From a virus, in IMG/VR virus record IMGVR_UViG_3300032326_000398, positions 1 through 22,925 of that record: a DNA stretch of 22,925 nt; one strand, written 5' to 3'. Under the pieces are notes generated by a model. It was not told the origin of the DNA and made no database searches. It was given only the letters and a program-made list of their open reading frames with translations. Positions within the stretch are counted from its first letter, which is position 1, and each line of letters starts with the position of its first letter. The translations under genes were made by a program, and so were the position numbers. Positions 1 through 5,395 of the stretch are shown here, in pieces.

Positions 1-107
1 GTTTGACCAGCAAGGTTTAACCCTGCCATAGTAATACTAAATACCGCAGCTGAAACTACAATTGTTCCAATTGAATAAACTAATGCTTTTGTGAAAAATG
101 TTTTCAT
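1..107 (-). CDS. Partial small membrane or exported protein (N-terminus only)
   Basis: Only the first 35 codons are in the window; the rest lies beyond the left edge. The start is supported by a GGAGG Shine-Dalgarno box at 112-116, four bases before the ATG, which is rare in this window. The translation opens with a short basic stretch (MKTFFTK) and then about 25 mostly hydrophobic residues (ALVYSIGTIVVSAAVFSITM), so a signal peptide or a transmembrane anchor is likely. It is the only leftward gene seen. Its control region (TATATTTA -7 box, GGAGG, TTATATG) closely matches that of the ribbon-helix-helix gene at 6334. No function can be assigned from this fragment. Confidence 0.7.
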   Translation of the reverse strand, partial: MKTFFTKALVYSIGTIVVSAAVFSITMAGLNLAGQ

Positions 108-126
108 ATAACCTCCAATGTATATA

Positions 127-156
127 TAAATATATTAAAAATAAATTTTGAGAAAC
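127..156 (-). promoter_or_regulatory. Leftward promoter of the divergent region
   Basis: On the minus strand TATATTTA (127-134) fits the Bacteroidota -7 box TAnnTTTG except for the last base. The expected -33 position falls on GTTTC/TTTCTC at about 150-156, so the -33 box is weak and overlaps the inverted repeat at 149-170. The -7 box is followed by TATATACA and then GGAGG, nearly the same arrangement as upstream of 6334. Confidence 0.5.
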
Positions 157-170
157 GCTTGACTTTCTCA
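149..170. promoter_or_regulatory. Inverted-repeat candidate operator, copy 1
   Basis: TGAGAAA (149-155) and TTTCTCA (164-170) form a perfect 7-bp inverted repeat with an 8-base spacer that holds CTTGAC, the -33 region of the rightward promoter. The left arm also covers the expected -33 region of the leftward promoter. A dimeric regulator bound here could control both directions; that is inference. The same repeat recurs at 469-491. Confidence 0.5.
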
Positions 171-189
171 TTTATTATGCTTACCTTTA
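158..189 (+). promoter_or_regulatory. Rightward promoter for the 226 gene
   Basis: CTTG at 158-161 is followed by 20 bases and TACCTTTA at 182-189, a fit to the Bacteroidota TTTG-N19/20-TAnnTTTG promoter with one mismatch in each box. The expected transcript start, about 196, leaves a leader of about 30 bases. Confidence 0.6.
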
Positions 190-225
190 CTATGTAATAA
201 AAGTTAAACATAAAACAATAAAGAT

Positions 226-456
226 ATGAGAAACGGATTGAGTATTTCAACATTAAAAGAAATTGAATTGGAGTTTGGTGATTTTGAAATCAAACAAGTT
301 TTTGGTGGTAGTTATGATGTGTTTTTCCGATTTGGTTATTGGAGAAGCGTTGATGTGGCTAAATTACAGGCCATTATCGGTGGTATGAATGAGGTGGTAG
401 AAGATGCAGATTACGATGAGGATTGTGGATATTTATTTATGTATCGGTTAAAATAA
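226..456 (+). CDS. Small unknown protein (76 aa)
   Basis: I do not recognise this 76-residue acidic protein. It holds alternating charged and aromatic segments (IKQVFGGSYDVFFRFGYW) that read like beta strands, and an acidic cluster DADYDEDCGY near the C-terminus. No signal peptide or membrane segment is visible. The start follows an A/T-rich leader (ACAATAAAGATATG) without a Shine-Dalgarno site. It has its own promoter and is followed by a second copy of that promoter, so it may be made separately from the genes after it. As first gene of a small-gene operon in a presumed phage, an early host-takeover role is possible, but that is context only. Confidence 0.7.
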   Translation: MRNGLSISTLKEIELEFGDFEIKQVFGGSYDVFFRFGYWRSVDVAKLQAIIGGMNEVVEDADYDEDCGYLFMYRLK

Positions 457-466
457 TTAAAAAATA

Positions 467-550
467 TTTGAGAAAAGACTTGACTTTCTCATTTATTTTA
501 CTTACCTTTATAGAGTAATAAAAGTTAAACATAAAACAATAAAGATATGA
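467..550 (+). repeat. Promoter/leader direct repeat, copy 2
   Basis: Second copy of the element at 147-229, placed between the 226 and 547 genes and again ending at a start codon. It preserves the inverted repeat, the -33 and -7 boxes, their 20-base spacing and the full leader, which points to conserved regulatory function rather than chance. Confidence 0.85.
469..510 (+). promoter_or_regulatory. Promoter with candidate operator for the 547 gene
   Basis: TGAGAAA (469-475) and TTTCTCA (485-491) form the same 7-bp inverted repeat as at 149-170. The -33 element CTTG lies in its loop (479-482), followed by a 20-base spacer and TACCTTTA (503-510). Transcripts would serve the 547 gene and probably the tightly packed genes up to 2581. 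Confidence 0.6.
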
Positions 551-852
551 TGAATGAAGCCCCAATTCCGATGATGAAAGCAGTGAGTTTTCTATCAGAC
601 CTTAAAGAATTTATTGAGTATTGTAATGATTTCTACAATGAAGAGTATGGTGAGTATCGCATCGCATCCACAGAGGATATTGAGGCAGCAATCGGTGAGT
701 ATCTGACCGAACCACATGAACATGAAATTCAATTCGATTCATTTGATAGAGAGAAAGTGCGTGAGATTTTAGAACCATCTTACAATTGGATGGGTGTTAG
801 TGGTGGTATTGTATTAGGACCAGCAATTGAGTTTACTGTTTGTGAAGAATAA
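547..852 (+). CDS. Small acidic unknown protein (101 aa)
   Basis: A 101-residue, strongly acidic protein with no family I recognise. The middle is helix-prone (FLSDLKEFIEYCNDFYNEEY, then STEDIEAAIGEYLTE) and the end is more beta-like, with glycine-rich VSGGIVLGPAIEF. Two ATG codons lie in tandem at 547 and 550. The first is used here because it sits in the same place relative to the duplicated leader as the 226 start. Small acidic early phage proteins often bind host proteins or mimic DNA, but nothing in the sequence shows that here. Confidence 0.72.
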   Translation: MMNEAPIPMMKAVSFLSDLKEFIEYCNDFYNEEYGEYRIASTEDIEAAIGEYLTEPHEHEIQFDSFDREKVREILEPSYNWMGVSGGIVLGPAIEFTVCEE

Positions 853-871
853 AATATAAAACATATAAGAT

Positions 872-1111
872 ATGAGTTACATAAAATTTGATAGACACTC
901 CAATATGACTTCAACAACACGAGGTGAAATTATGGATATTTTAAAAGAGGTTGATTTCAATACTGGTTTTGACCTTATGAATATGTTATACGGATTATTT
1001 GATGGCTACCTTTACGATGATTTACTTGAAGTAGCTAGAGGTGCAAAAGTAGATAAGGTACTTTACAATAGAATAGAAAATGTAGTTTCAGTTATTAAAA
1101 ATTATTTATAA
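872..1111 (+). CDS. Small unknown protein (79 aa)
   Basis: A 79-residue, mostly helical protein of unknown function, with segments such as RGEIMDILKEVDFNTGFDLM and YDDLLEVARGAKVDKVLYNR. No membrane segment or metal-binding cluster is visible. It lies 19 bases after the 547 gene, and the leader ACATATAAGATATG resembles those of the two genes before it, so it is read as part of the same operon. Confidence 0.72.
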   Translation: MSYIKFDRHSNMTSTTRGEIMDILKEVDFNTGFDLMNMLYGLFDGYLYDDLLEVARGAKVDKVLYNRIENVVSVIKNYL

Positions 1112-1129
1112 ACTTTAAAAGATAAAACA

Positions 1130-1582
1130 ATGGGATTAGACATGTATTTAGAGAAGCGTACCTATGTTAGACAATGGTCGCATCAAACACCAGAAGAGCA
1201 GTACAACGTAGAAGTAACTAAAGGTGGTCAACCTGTAAAGATTGACCCGAAACGTGTTACTTATGTTATTGAAGAGGTTGGTTATTGGCGAAAGCAAAAC
1301 CAAATCCACCAATGGTTCGTTGAGAATGTACAGAATGGTGAAGACAATTGTGCAGAATATTGTGTTAGTAAAGGTCAGTTAGAAGATTTGTTGGAAATAT
1401 GTAAGAAAATCCTAAACGATAATTCATTAGCAGAGGAATTATTACCAACTGCAAGTGGTTTCTTCTTTGGTGGAACTGAATATGATGAATGGTACTTTGA
1501 TGGTATTCAAAACACTATTGAGATTTTAGAGGGAGTATTATCTGATACTACTGCTGATTACTATTACTCTTCATCTTGGTAA
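1130..1582 (+). CDS. MGLDMYL-type phage protein of unknown function (150 aa)
   Basis: The N-terminus MGLDMYLEKRTYV, followed by a VGYWRKQNQIHQWFVENVQN segment, matches from memory a family of conserved unknown proteins found in phages and prophages that start with MGLDMYL. The protein has about 150 residues, is rich in W and Y, and ends in an acidic YDEWYFDGIQNTIEILEGVL helix and an aromatic tail (ADYYYSSSW). It follows the 872 gene by 18 bases in the same operon. The function of the family is unknown to me. Confidence 0.75.
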   Translation: MGLDMYLEKRTYVRQWSHQTPEEQYNVEVTKGGQPVKIDPKRVTYVIEEVGYWRKQNQIHQWFVENVQNGEDNCAEYCVSKGQLEDLLEICKKILNDNSLAEELLPTASGFFFGGTEYDEWYFDGIQNTIEILEGVLSDTTADYYYSSSW

Positions 1583-1583
1583 T

Positions 1584-1850
1584 ATGAAAAAGATTATATC
1601 ATTATATGTGATTGTGATTACACTAGGTGCAATCATTTTCGGAGCTTGTATGAATGAACCAATGTCAAAAGAACGATTGGGTAAGGATGACGGATTTGAG
1701 GTAGAATATCTTTTTGAGAAAGATGGTATAAAGGTTTATCGTTTCTATGATAATGGACGTACTCACTACTTCACAACAAAAGGTGAAACGATTTCCCATC
1801 AAACACAAACTAAAAATCAAACTTACAACGAAAACATAAAATCTTATTAA
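1584..1850 (+). CDS. Small putative lipoprotein (88 aa)
   Basis: The N-terminus is a lipoprotein-type signal: MKK, about 17 hydrophobic residues (IISLYVIVITLGAIIFGA), then Cys22 within FGAC. Phe at -3 is a less common but tolerated lipobox residue. The mature part (about 67 residues) is polar and contains a short repeat-like stretch, GIKVYRFYDNGRTHYFTTKG. If processed it would sit in the host inner or outer membrane, where phage lipoproteins can act in exclusion of other phages or in lysis; neither role is shown. It starts one base after the stop of the 1130 gene, so translation is probably coupled. Confidence 0.72.
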   Translation: MKKIISLYVIVITLGAIIFGACMNEPMSKERLGKDDGFEVEYLFEKDGIKVYRFYDNGRTHYFTTKGETISHQTQTKNQTYNENIKSY

Positions 1851-1851
1851 T

Positions 1852-2016
1852 ATGGAACTTTCATTGGGAGATTTGCAGCAAATAGAGTTGATTTGTATTG
1901 AGGCATCTGCTTGGGGATTGCGTGATGAAGTGGTAGATGCAGCGGAAACGCTTATTAAAGAAGGATATGAGCCGGTGGTGGCTTATGAGATTGCATTTGA
2001 AGAATGGGTTAAATAA
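1852..2016 (+). CDS. Very small unknown protein (54 aa)
   Basis: An open frame of 55 codons including the TAA stop starts one base after the stop of the lipoprotein gene and ends ten bases before the next gene, filling the gap neatly. The product is acidic and largely helical (DLQQIELICIEASAWGLRDE, VVDAAETLIKEGYEPVVAYE). Nothing identifies it, and no membrane segment is present. The close spacing on both sides and its amino-acid make-up are the evidence that it is real. Confidence 0.65.
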   Translation: MELSLGDLQQIELICIEASAWGLRDEVVDAAETLIKEGYEPVVAYEIAFEEWVK

Positions 2017-2026
2017 AACATAAACT

Positions 2027-2581
2027 ATGAGCAACTTACAAACTTACATTAAGTATTACGAAGACAACGTCCGATTAGCAGCATCCTTTGCGAACAAAGG
2101 TGAAATGGGTATGGTACGTTCTACTATGAAAGAAGTGGTAGAAGGATTGTTAGATTTGATTTGGAAAACTGAAATCGGTGGTGAATCAAAGAAAAACGAT
2201 TTTATTGAATCGGTGAGTAAAAGTGGTTATACCTTAAAGTTTCAGGTAGATAGACACTTATACCATACGGATGGGACTATGGTAAAGATTGGTGAGTGTA
2301 AAGCATATTTAGATAGATGTTTTATGGAAAGGGCTAGTTCAGATTTTGGTAGAATCCTAAATGGTGTTCAATCAAAACCTACTACGTTTATCCTTGCATT
2401 AGAGAATAGTGTGAGCGATAAGGCATACGAATACTATATGGATGAAGGAAACATTCACAAAGTGTTTTATCTATGTGATGGGAAACGTTCATCTACAAAA
2501 CCAATATGGCGTAATCCACACTATAAACCAATCAACGAAACAAAGTTAAAAGATTTTGTTGATTTTATTAAAAATAATTAA
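2027..2581 (+). CDS. Candidate PD-(D/E)XK-fold nuclease (184 aa)
   Basis: The layout fits a small restriction-endonuclease-like fold. There is an N-terminal helical region with Glu38, then a strand with Asp75 (KFQVDRHLYHTDG), then a strand with Glu90-Cys-Lys92 (MVKIGECKAYLD), which is the (D/E)xK motif followed by a polar helix. A later hydrophobic strand (TTFILALEN) would complete the core. The metal-binding acid would be Asp75 or Asp82. At 184 residues the length suits a single-domain nuclease, perhaps acting on host DNA. It ends the operon of small genes. No methyltransferase partner lies nearby, which argues against a classical restriction system. The fold is inferred from the motif pattern only. 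Confidence 0.55.
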   Translation: MSNLQTYIKYYEDNVRLAASFANKGEMGMVRSTMKEVVEGLLDLIWKTEIGGESKKNDFIESVSKSGYTLKFQVDRHLYHTDGTMVKIGECKAYLDRCFMERASSDFGRILNGVQSKPTTFILALENSVSDKAYEYYMDEGNIHKVFYLCDGKRSSTKPIWRNPHYKPINETKLKDFVDFIKNN

Positions 2582-2589
2582 GAAAAGTG

Positions 2590-2620
2590 TAGGATATATC
2601 AAATATTTTAACTATATTTG
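2590..2620 (+). promoter_or_regulatory. Second-class promoter, copy 1
   Basis: TAGGATATATCAAATA (2590-2605), a 7-base spacer and TATATTTG (2613-2620, a perfect -7 box). There is no TTTG at the -33 position. The same 16-mer with one change and the same spacing occurs at 17782-17812. It drives the 2662 gene through a leader of about 35 bases. Confidence 0.6.
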
Positions 2621-2661
2621 TTTTATAAGTTGTTATAATAATAAAATCTAAAAACAAAAAT

Positions 2662-3042
2662 ATGAGCAAATCTTTAATGAGTACATTAACACGCCAAATG
2701 ACACTTGGATTTGGTAGACAGTTTGGTTATCGTGGAGCTAAACAATTGGAAAAAGAAATAGCTAAAAAAGTTATTGACCCAAATTCCAAATTCAGAAAAA
2801 CAATTCAAAAATTCGCATTGCCAGGTAATCCAAAATCTGCCATTCAAAAAATGTGGACATTAATTGATGGATTTATGGAAGAGTATGAAGAAAACAATTC
2901 ATTATTTCAATCAAACTATAAACAAGGTGATATTGATTTTATAGAAAAAAAATTAGATAGAATAAATCAAATGAATTTATCAGAAGATGAATCCGATAAT
3001 TTTCAACATTTACAAAAAATTTGGTTAAACCTAAAAAAATAG
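2662..3042 (+). CDS. Unknown helical basic protein (126 aa)
   Basis: I do not recognise this 126-residue protein. The N-terminal half is basic (TRQMTLGFGRQFGYRGAKQL, KKVIDPNSKFRKTIQKF) and the C-terminal half is acidic and helical (FMEEYEENNSLFQ, DFIEKKLDRINQM), with little beta prediction by eye. The basic half could bind nucleic acid or membrane. It is the first gene after a second-class promoter and is followed after two bases by the 3045 gene, so the two are probably co-transcribed. Confidence 0.7.
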   Translation: MSKSLMSTLTRQMTLGFGRQFGYRGAKQLEKEIAKKVIDPNSKFRKTIQKFALPGNPKSAIQKMWTLIDGFMEEYEENNSLFQSNYKQGDIDFIEKKLDRINQMNLSEDESDNFQHLQKIWLNLKK

Positions 3043-3044
3043 TT

Positions 3045-3566
3045 ATGAACAGATTAGATTTCTTAAAAAAACTTACTTTTGGTGGATTAGTAGGGTCAGC
3101 GGGTGTTGTTTGTGTAAATAAAATTAAAAATACAAACGATACTCCCATATCTTTACAAAATTCAATAGATGCTCCAGAAGAATTAAAATTCCACATCTTA
3201 AACGATAATGAGGTATTTCATCCAATTCATACGGATTACAAAGTAAATCGTAATGGCGAAGTTACTTATATAAATTATAGAAATAAAGTTAGAAAAGCTA
3301 CTTTGGGAATACATTCAATAACAGGACAATATCAGTATAGATTGAAAAACACAGTAGTAAATCCTTTTAGATTTGTATTTGAAGCATTTACCAAAACTAA
3401 ACTAAATCAAAGCTATATAGTAATACCAAAAGATGGAAATTACGAAAATTTGTGTATAGATAATATTAAATGCGTAAGAAAAAAAGATTATGATAAGTAT
3501 TCTAAATTTACTTTAACAAAAACTGCAATTAGAGATAAAGCCGGTCGTGTTTTGCGATGGGTATAA
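3045..3566 (+). CDS. HNH/NUMOD-like protein lacking the catalytic His, with an export-like N-terminus (173 aa)
   Basis: The start at 3045 is preferred over an ATG at 3021 because it follows the previous stop by two bases with the AGTTATG context common here. The N-terminus (MNRLDFLKKLTFGGLVGSAG) resembles a Bacteroidota Tat signal (NRRDFLKK) with the second Arg changed to Leu, or a membrane anchor. The remainder resembles phage HNH homing-type proteins: a NUMOD4-like start (YKVNRNGEVTYI, 65-76), an RFVFEAF helix, then IPKDGNYENLCIDNIKCV (127-144). That last part corresponds to the usual HHKDGNKLNNHIDNLEVV pattern, but the His pair is replaced by Ile-Pro, so nuclease activity is doubtful. A structural or DNA-binding remnant is possible. 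Confidence 0.6.
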   Translation: MNRLDFLKKLTFGGLVGSAGVVCVNKIKNTNDTPISLQNSIDAPEELKFHILNDNEVFHPIHTDYKVNRNGEVTYINYRNKVRKATLGIHSITGQYQYRLKNTVVNPFRFVFEAFTKTKLNQSYIVIPKDGNYENLCIDNIKCVRKKDYDKYSKFTLTKTAIRDKAGRVLRWV

Positions 3567-3575
3567 ATATAAGTT

Positions 3576-3815
3576 ATGAAAACAAAAGAAGAATTACAAA
3601 AGTACATTAGAGATGAAATTTCAAATCCTATGATTGGGCAACTAATTATGAATATGAAAGATGATGGGTGTCCGTATGAAACTATTATGGAAATGATGCA
3701 GCCCATAATTGATAATACCCCAAACGTTGAAAGAAAGATGGTAGAAGATGAAATGCGAAACGCCAGAATTAAAGAAGGTGAACGGATACTATCTACTATA
3801 AAAAACTTAAAATAA
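3576..3815 (+). CDS. Small unknown helical protein (79 aa)
   Basis: A 79-residue, highly charged, Met-rich helical protein (KTKEELQKYIRDEISNPMIG, then MEMMQPIIDNTPNVERKMVE) with no membrane segment and no family I can name. It follows the 3045 gene by nine bases with the AGTTATG start context. It is the last gene before the strong promoter at 3817-3847, which begins within its stop-codon region, so it probably ends this transcription unit. Confidence 0.68.
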   Translation: MKTKEELQKYIRDEISNPMIGQLIMNMKDDGCPYETIMEMMQPIIDNTPNVERKMVEDEMRNARIKEGERILSTIKNLK

Positions 3816-3816
3816 T

Positions 3817-3847
3817 TTTGATAATTAAAACTTTATTTGTATCTTTG
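3817..3847 (+). promoter_or_regulatory. Consensus Bacteroidota promoter
   Basis: TTTG (3817-3820), a 19-base spacer and TATCTTTG (3840-3847) form a perfect TTTG-N19-TAnnTTTG promoter, the best in the window. The expected start at about 3853-3855 gives a leader of about 120 bases before the 3974 gene, with the riboswitch-like element at its very 5' end. Confidence 0.85.
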
Positions 3848-3861
3848 TACAAGTTAAAACC

Positions 3862-3894
3862 GGTGGAGCAGAACCCACTTTAAAAAACGAAACG
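3862..3894 (+). promoter_or_regulatory. Candidate preQ1-I-type riboswitch aptamer
   Basis: GGTGG (3862-3866) can pair with CCACT (3875-3879, with one G-U) around the loop AGCAGAAC, and is followed by an A-rich tail TTAAAAAACGAAACG. The order is that of class I preQ1 aptamers: short GC-rich stem, loop with a GCAG...AAC pattern running into a C-rich 3' strand, then an A-rich tail with a C that can pair back to the loop (G3871 with C3888, possibly C3869 with G3889). It begins only a few bases after the expected transcript start. No covariation data are available, and the downstream gene is not a known queuosine gene, so this is a candidate only. Confidence 0.4.
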
Positions 3895-3917
3895 TTTATA
3901 ACAAAGCTATTATTTAA

Positions 3918-3946
3918 CAACTTCATAAACATATAAATCGAAGTTG
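3918..3946 (+). other. Leader hairpin before the ParB-domain gene
   Basis: CAACTTC (3918-3924) and GAAGTTG (3940-3946) form a perfect 7-bp stem with a 15-base A/T loop in the 5' leader. No T-run follows, so it is not an intrinsic terminator. It ends 27 bases before the start codon and could affect translation or RNA stability. An ATG-TAG minimal reading frame lies just after it (3950-3955). Confidence 0.5.
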
Positions 3947-3973
3947 AAAATGTAGCATAAAACACAAACAATT

Positions 3974-5317
3974 ATGAGTAATTTTATTGATGGCTTGGTA
4001 GCCGCAGAAATCGAACACGCGAAACAGACTCGCGATTTACAAATCAATGCACAGGCAAATGAACGAAGACGTGAGCATGGTGCAACATTTGAAAAGTATG
4101 TAGACACTTTATTAGTTAAAAGTGGTTTAGGATGTCAAAGAACACGTGTTAAGACATCAGATGGTGAGAAGATTAGTGACCATACTTTTGATAACAATTG
4201 GATGGAATCTACTACATTTTTTGATAAAAAACGTGTAAACGAATTTATTCTTAAAAAGAGAGTAATTGAAGAAGCAACTACAAATTTTTCAAAATTCTTT
4301 TTGTTTTATGAAAGAGAAATTACAAAACAAACACAGGTTCTTGTAGATAAGTTAGTAAATGCGGGTTGGATTGTATTATGTGGTAAAACCCAAATTGAAG
4401 CATTTATTAGTGCATTTGGAAAACACAATTCATTTTCTAAAAATGATATTATTCAAGTTGCCAAACCACAACTAATTGATATAAATTTACTAATTGAAAA
4501 CCCATTTAATAGAGAGCAAAATAAAAAGGGCGTAGAATCTATTGCAAAATCAATTGTAAACGAAGGATTTTTAACTTGTTTATACGTTGTTCCAAAAAGA
4601 AATAAAAAAGGTGTTATAATCGGATATATGTTATTTGAAGGTCATCACAGATTAAGTGCGGCTAAAATAGTAAAGTCTTGGGGTTTTTCATTAAATCAAT
4701 TACCCTGTGTAGTAGTTGATTGGTTATCTACCGATGATATGGAAGAGTTATCTAGATTATTAATTAAAATAAATGTAGAATACAGAAGTTGGAAATTGGG
4801 TGATTATATAAAACATCATTTTGATGTTGCTGAACTTTTAATTAAAGATAACAAAACCAATTCATCTCTTATTAATAAACAATACTCATATCAAACATTA
4901 TTAAATTGGATGAAAATTGGTAAACAATATGGATTTGGTGACAATGGATTGATTTATATATTAGGACCATTAACTGGTAGTGATAGGTGGTTAGACCAGG
5001 ATGTAATTAGAGGAGGTGAATATGTTGTAGAACAATCGGAAGTTGAAAATTACGCAACTCCATTTTTTAATGTAATGAAAGAATACATTAAAAAAGCAAA
5101 AGAAAACGTTGAATATAGAAAAGATGTTTATCAATTGTTTTGTTGTGAATTATACGAAAAGTTTAAAGCTGATAAAATATCATTAGATACCATAAGCAAT
5201 TATTTTTTAGCGTATAATATGTTACCGGCAGCTGATGTTCCTAATAAAAAATCCGATGTTAAGAACATATATCAAACATTGGATGGTATTATTAATCAAT
5301 TCAAAGGATTTAAATAG
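3974..5317 (+). CDS. ParB/sulfiredoxin-fold domain protein with nuclease-like N-terminal region (447 aa)
   Basis: Residues about 165-255 form a ParB-N domain: NPFNR (176-180), KGVESIAKSIVNEGFL, and the nucleotide-binding signature EGHHRLSAA (222-230). Residues 1-160 form a separate region with FEKYVDTLLVKSG, DHTFDNNWMEST (69-80) and a basic helix, resembling a restriction-type fold although the catalytic Lys of (D/E)xK is not obvious. Residues 255-447 are helical and unrecognised. The protein is much longer than typical ParB-like phage nucleases, and no ParA partner is nearby, so partitioning is unlikely. A DNA-binding, CTP-binding or nuclease role is more plausible. It has its own consensus promoter, a structured leader and a terminator, so it is a single-gene unit. 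Confidence 0.72.
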   Translation: MSNFIDGLVAAEIEHAKQTRDLQINAQANERRREHGATFEKYVDTLLVKSGLGCQRTRVKTSDGEKISDHTFDNNWMESTTFFDKKRVNEFILKKRVIEEATTNFSKFFLFYEREITKQTQVLVDKLVNAGWIVLCGKTQIEAFISAFGKHNSFSKNDIIQVAKPQLIDINLLIENPFNREQNKKGVESIAKSIVNEGFLTCLYVVPKRNKKGVIIGYMLFEGHHRLSAAKIVKSWGFSLNQLPCVVVDWLSTDDMEELSRLLIKINVEYRSWKLGDYIKHHFDVAELLIKDNKTNSSLINKQYSYQTLLNWMKIGKQYGFGDNGLIYILGPLTGSDRWLDQDVIRGGEYVVEQSEVENYATPFFNVMKEYIKKAKENVEYRKDVYQLFCCELYEKFKADKISLDTISNYFLAYNMLPAADVPNKKSDVKNIYQTLDGIINQFKGFK

Positions 5318-5340
5318 TAGAGTAAATTAAAATAATCATT

Positions 5341-5369
5341 AAAAGGCTTGGAAATTCCAAGCCTTTTTT
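5341..5369 (+). terminator. Intrinsic terminator after the ParB-domain gene
   Basis: AAAAGGCTTGGAA (5341-5353) is fully self-complementary to TTCCAAGCCTTTT (5355-5367) around one central A, and the T-run 5364-5369 follows. This is a strong stem-loop with a U-tract, 24 bases after the stop codon. Confidence 0.9.
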
Positions 5370-5378
5370 GTATATTTG
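5347..5378 (+). promoter_or_regulatory. Promoter overlapping the terminator stem
   Basis: TATATTTG (5371-5378) is a perfect -7 box starting one base after the terminator T-run. At 20-base spacing the -33 box is CTTG (5347-5350), inside the left arm of the terminator stem. It drives the 5396 nuclease gene. Confidence 0.65.
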
Positions 5379-5395
5379 TACTTAAAGAAAATATT

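Larger units (their letters stand above)
147..229 (+). repeat. Promoter/leader direct repeat, copy 1
   Basis: This 83-base stretch, running from the inverted repeat through the promoter and leader to the ATG of the 226 gene, is repeated with few changes at 467-550. The last 30 or so bases before the ATG (GTAATAAAAGTTAAACATAA and onward) are identical in both. The copies differ mainly in the loop of the inverted repeat (8 against 9 bases) and around the -7 box. Confidence 0.85.

Noticed and set aside
3021-3044. An earlier start (MVKPKKIV) for the HNH-like gene
   Set aside because: It would overlap the end of the previous gene; the 3045 start matches the common TAG/TAA-nn-ATG spacing and gives a sensible signal-like N-terminus.
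3918-3946. Hairpin in the 3974 leader as an intrinsic terminator
   Set aside because: The stem is followed by AAAATGTAGC rather than a T-run, so termination is not supported.
3974-5317. Chromosome or plasmid partition gene (parB)
   Set aside because: There is no ParA gene, no parS-like palindrome and the architecture differs from partition ParB, so the shared fold alone does not justify the name.
5348-5395. An upstream in-frame start for the Cas4-like nuclease gene
   Set aside because: The ATG at 5348 is inside the terminator stem and before the predicted transcript start. The extra residues (MEIPSLFCIFVLKENI) match no family N-terminus.
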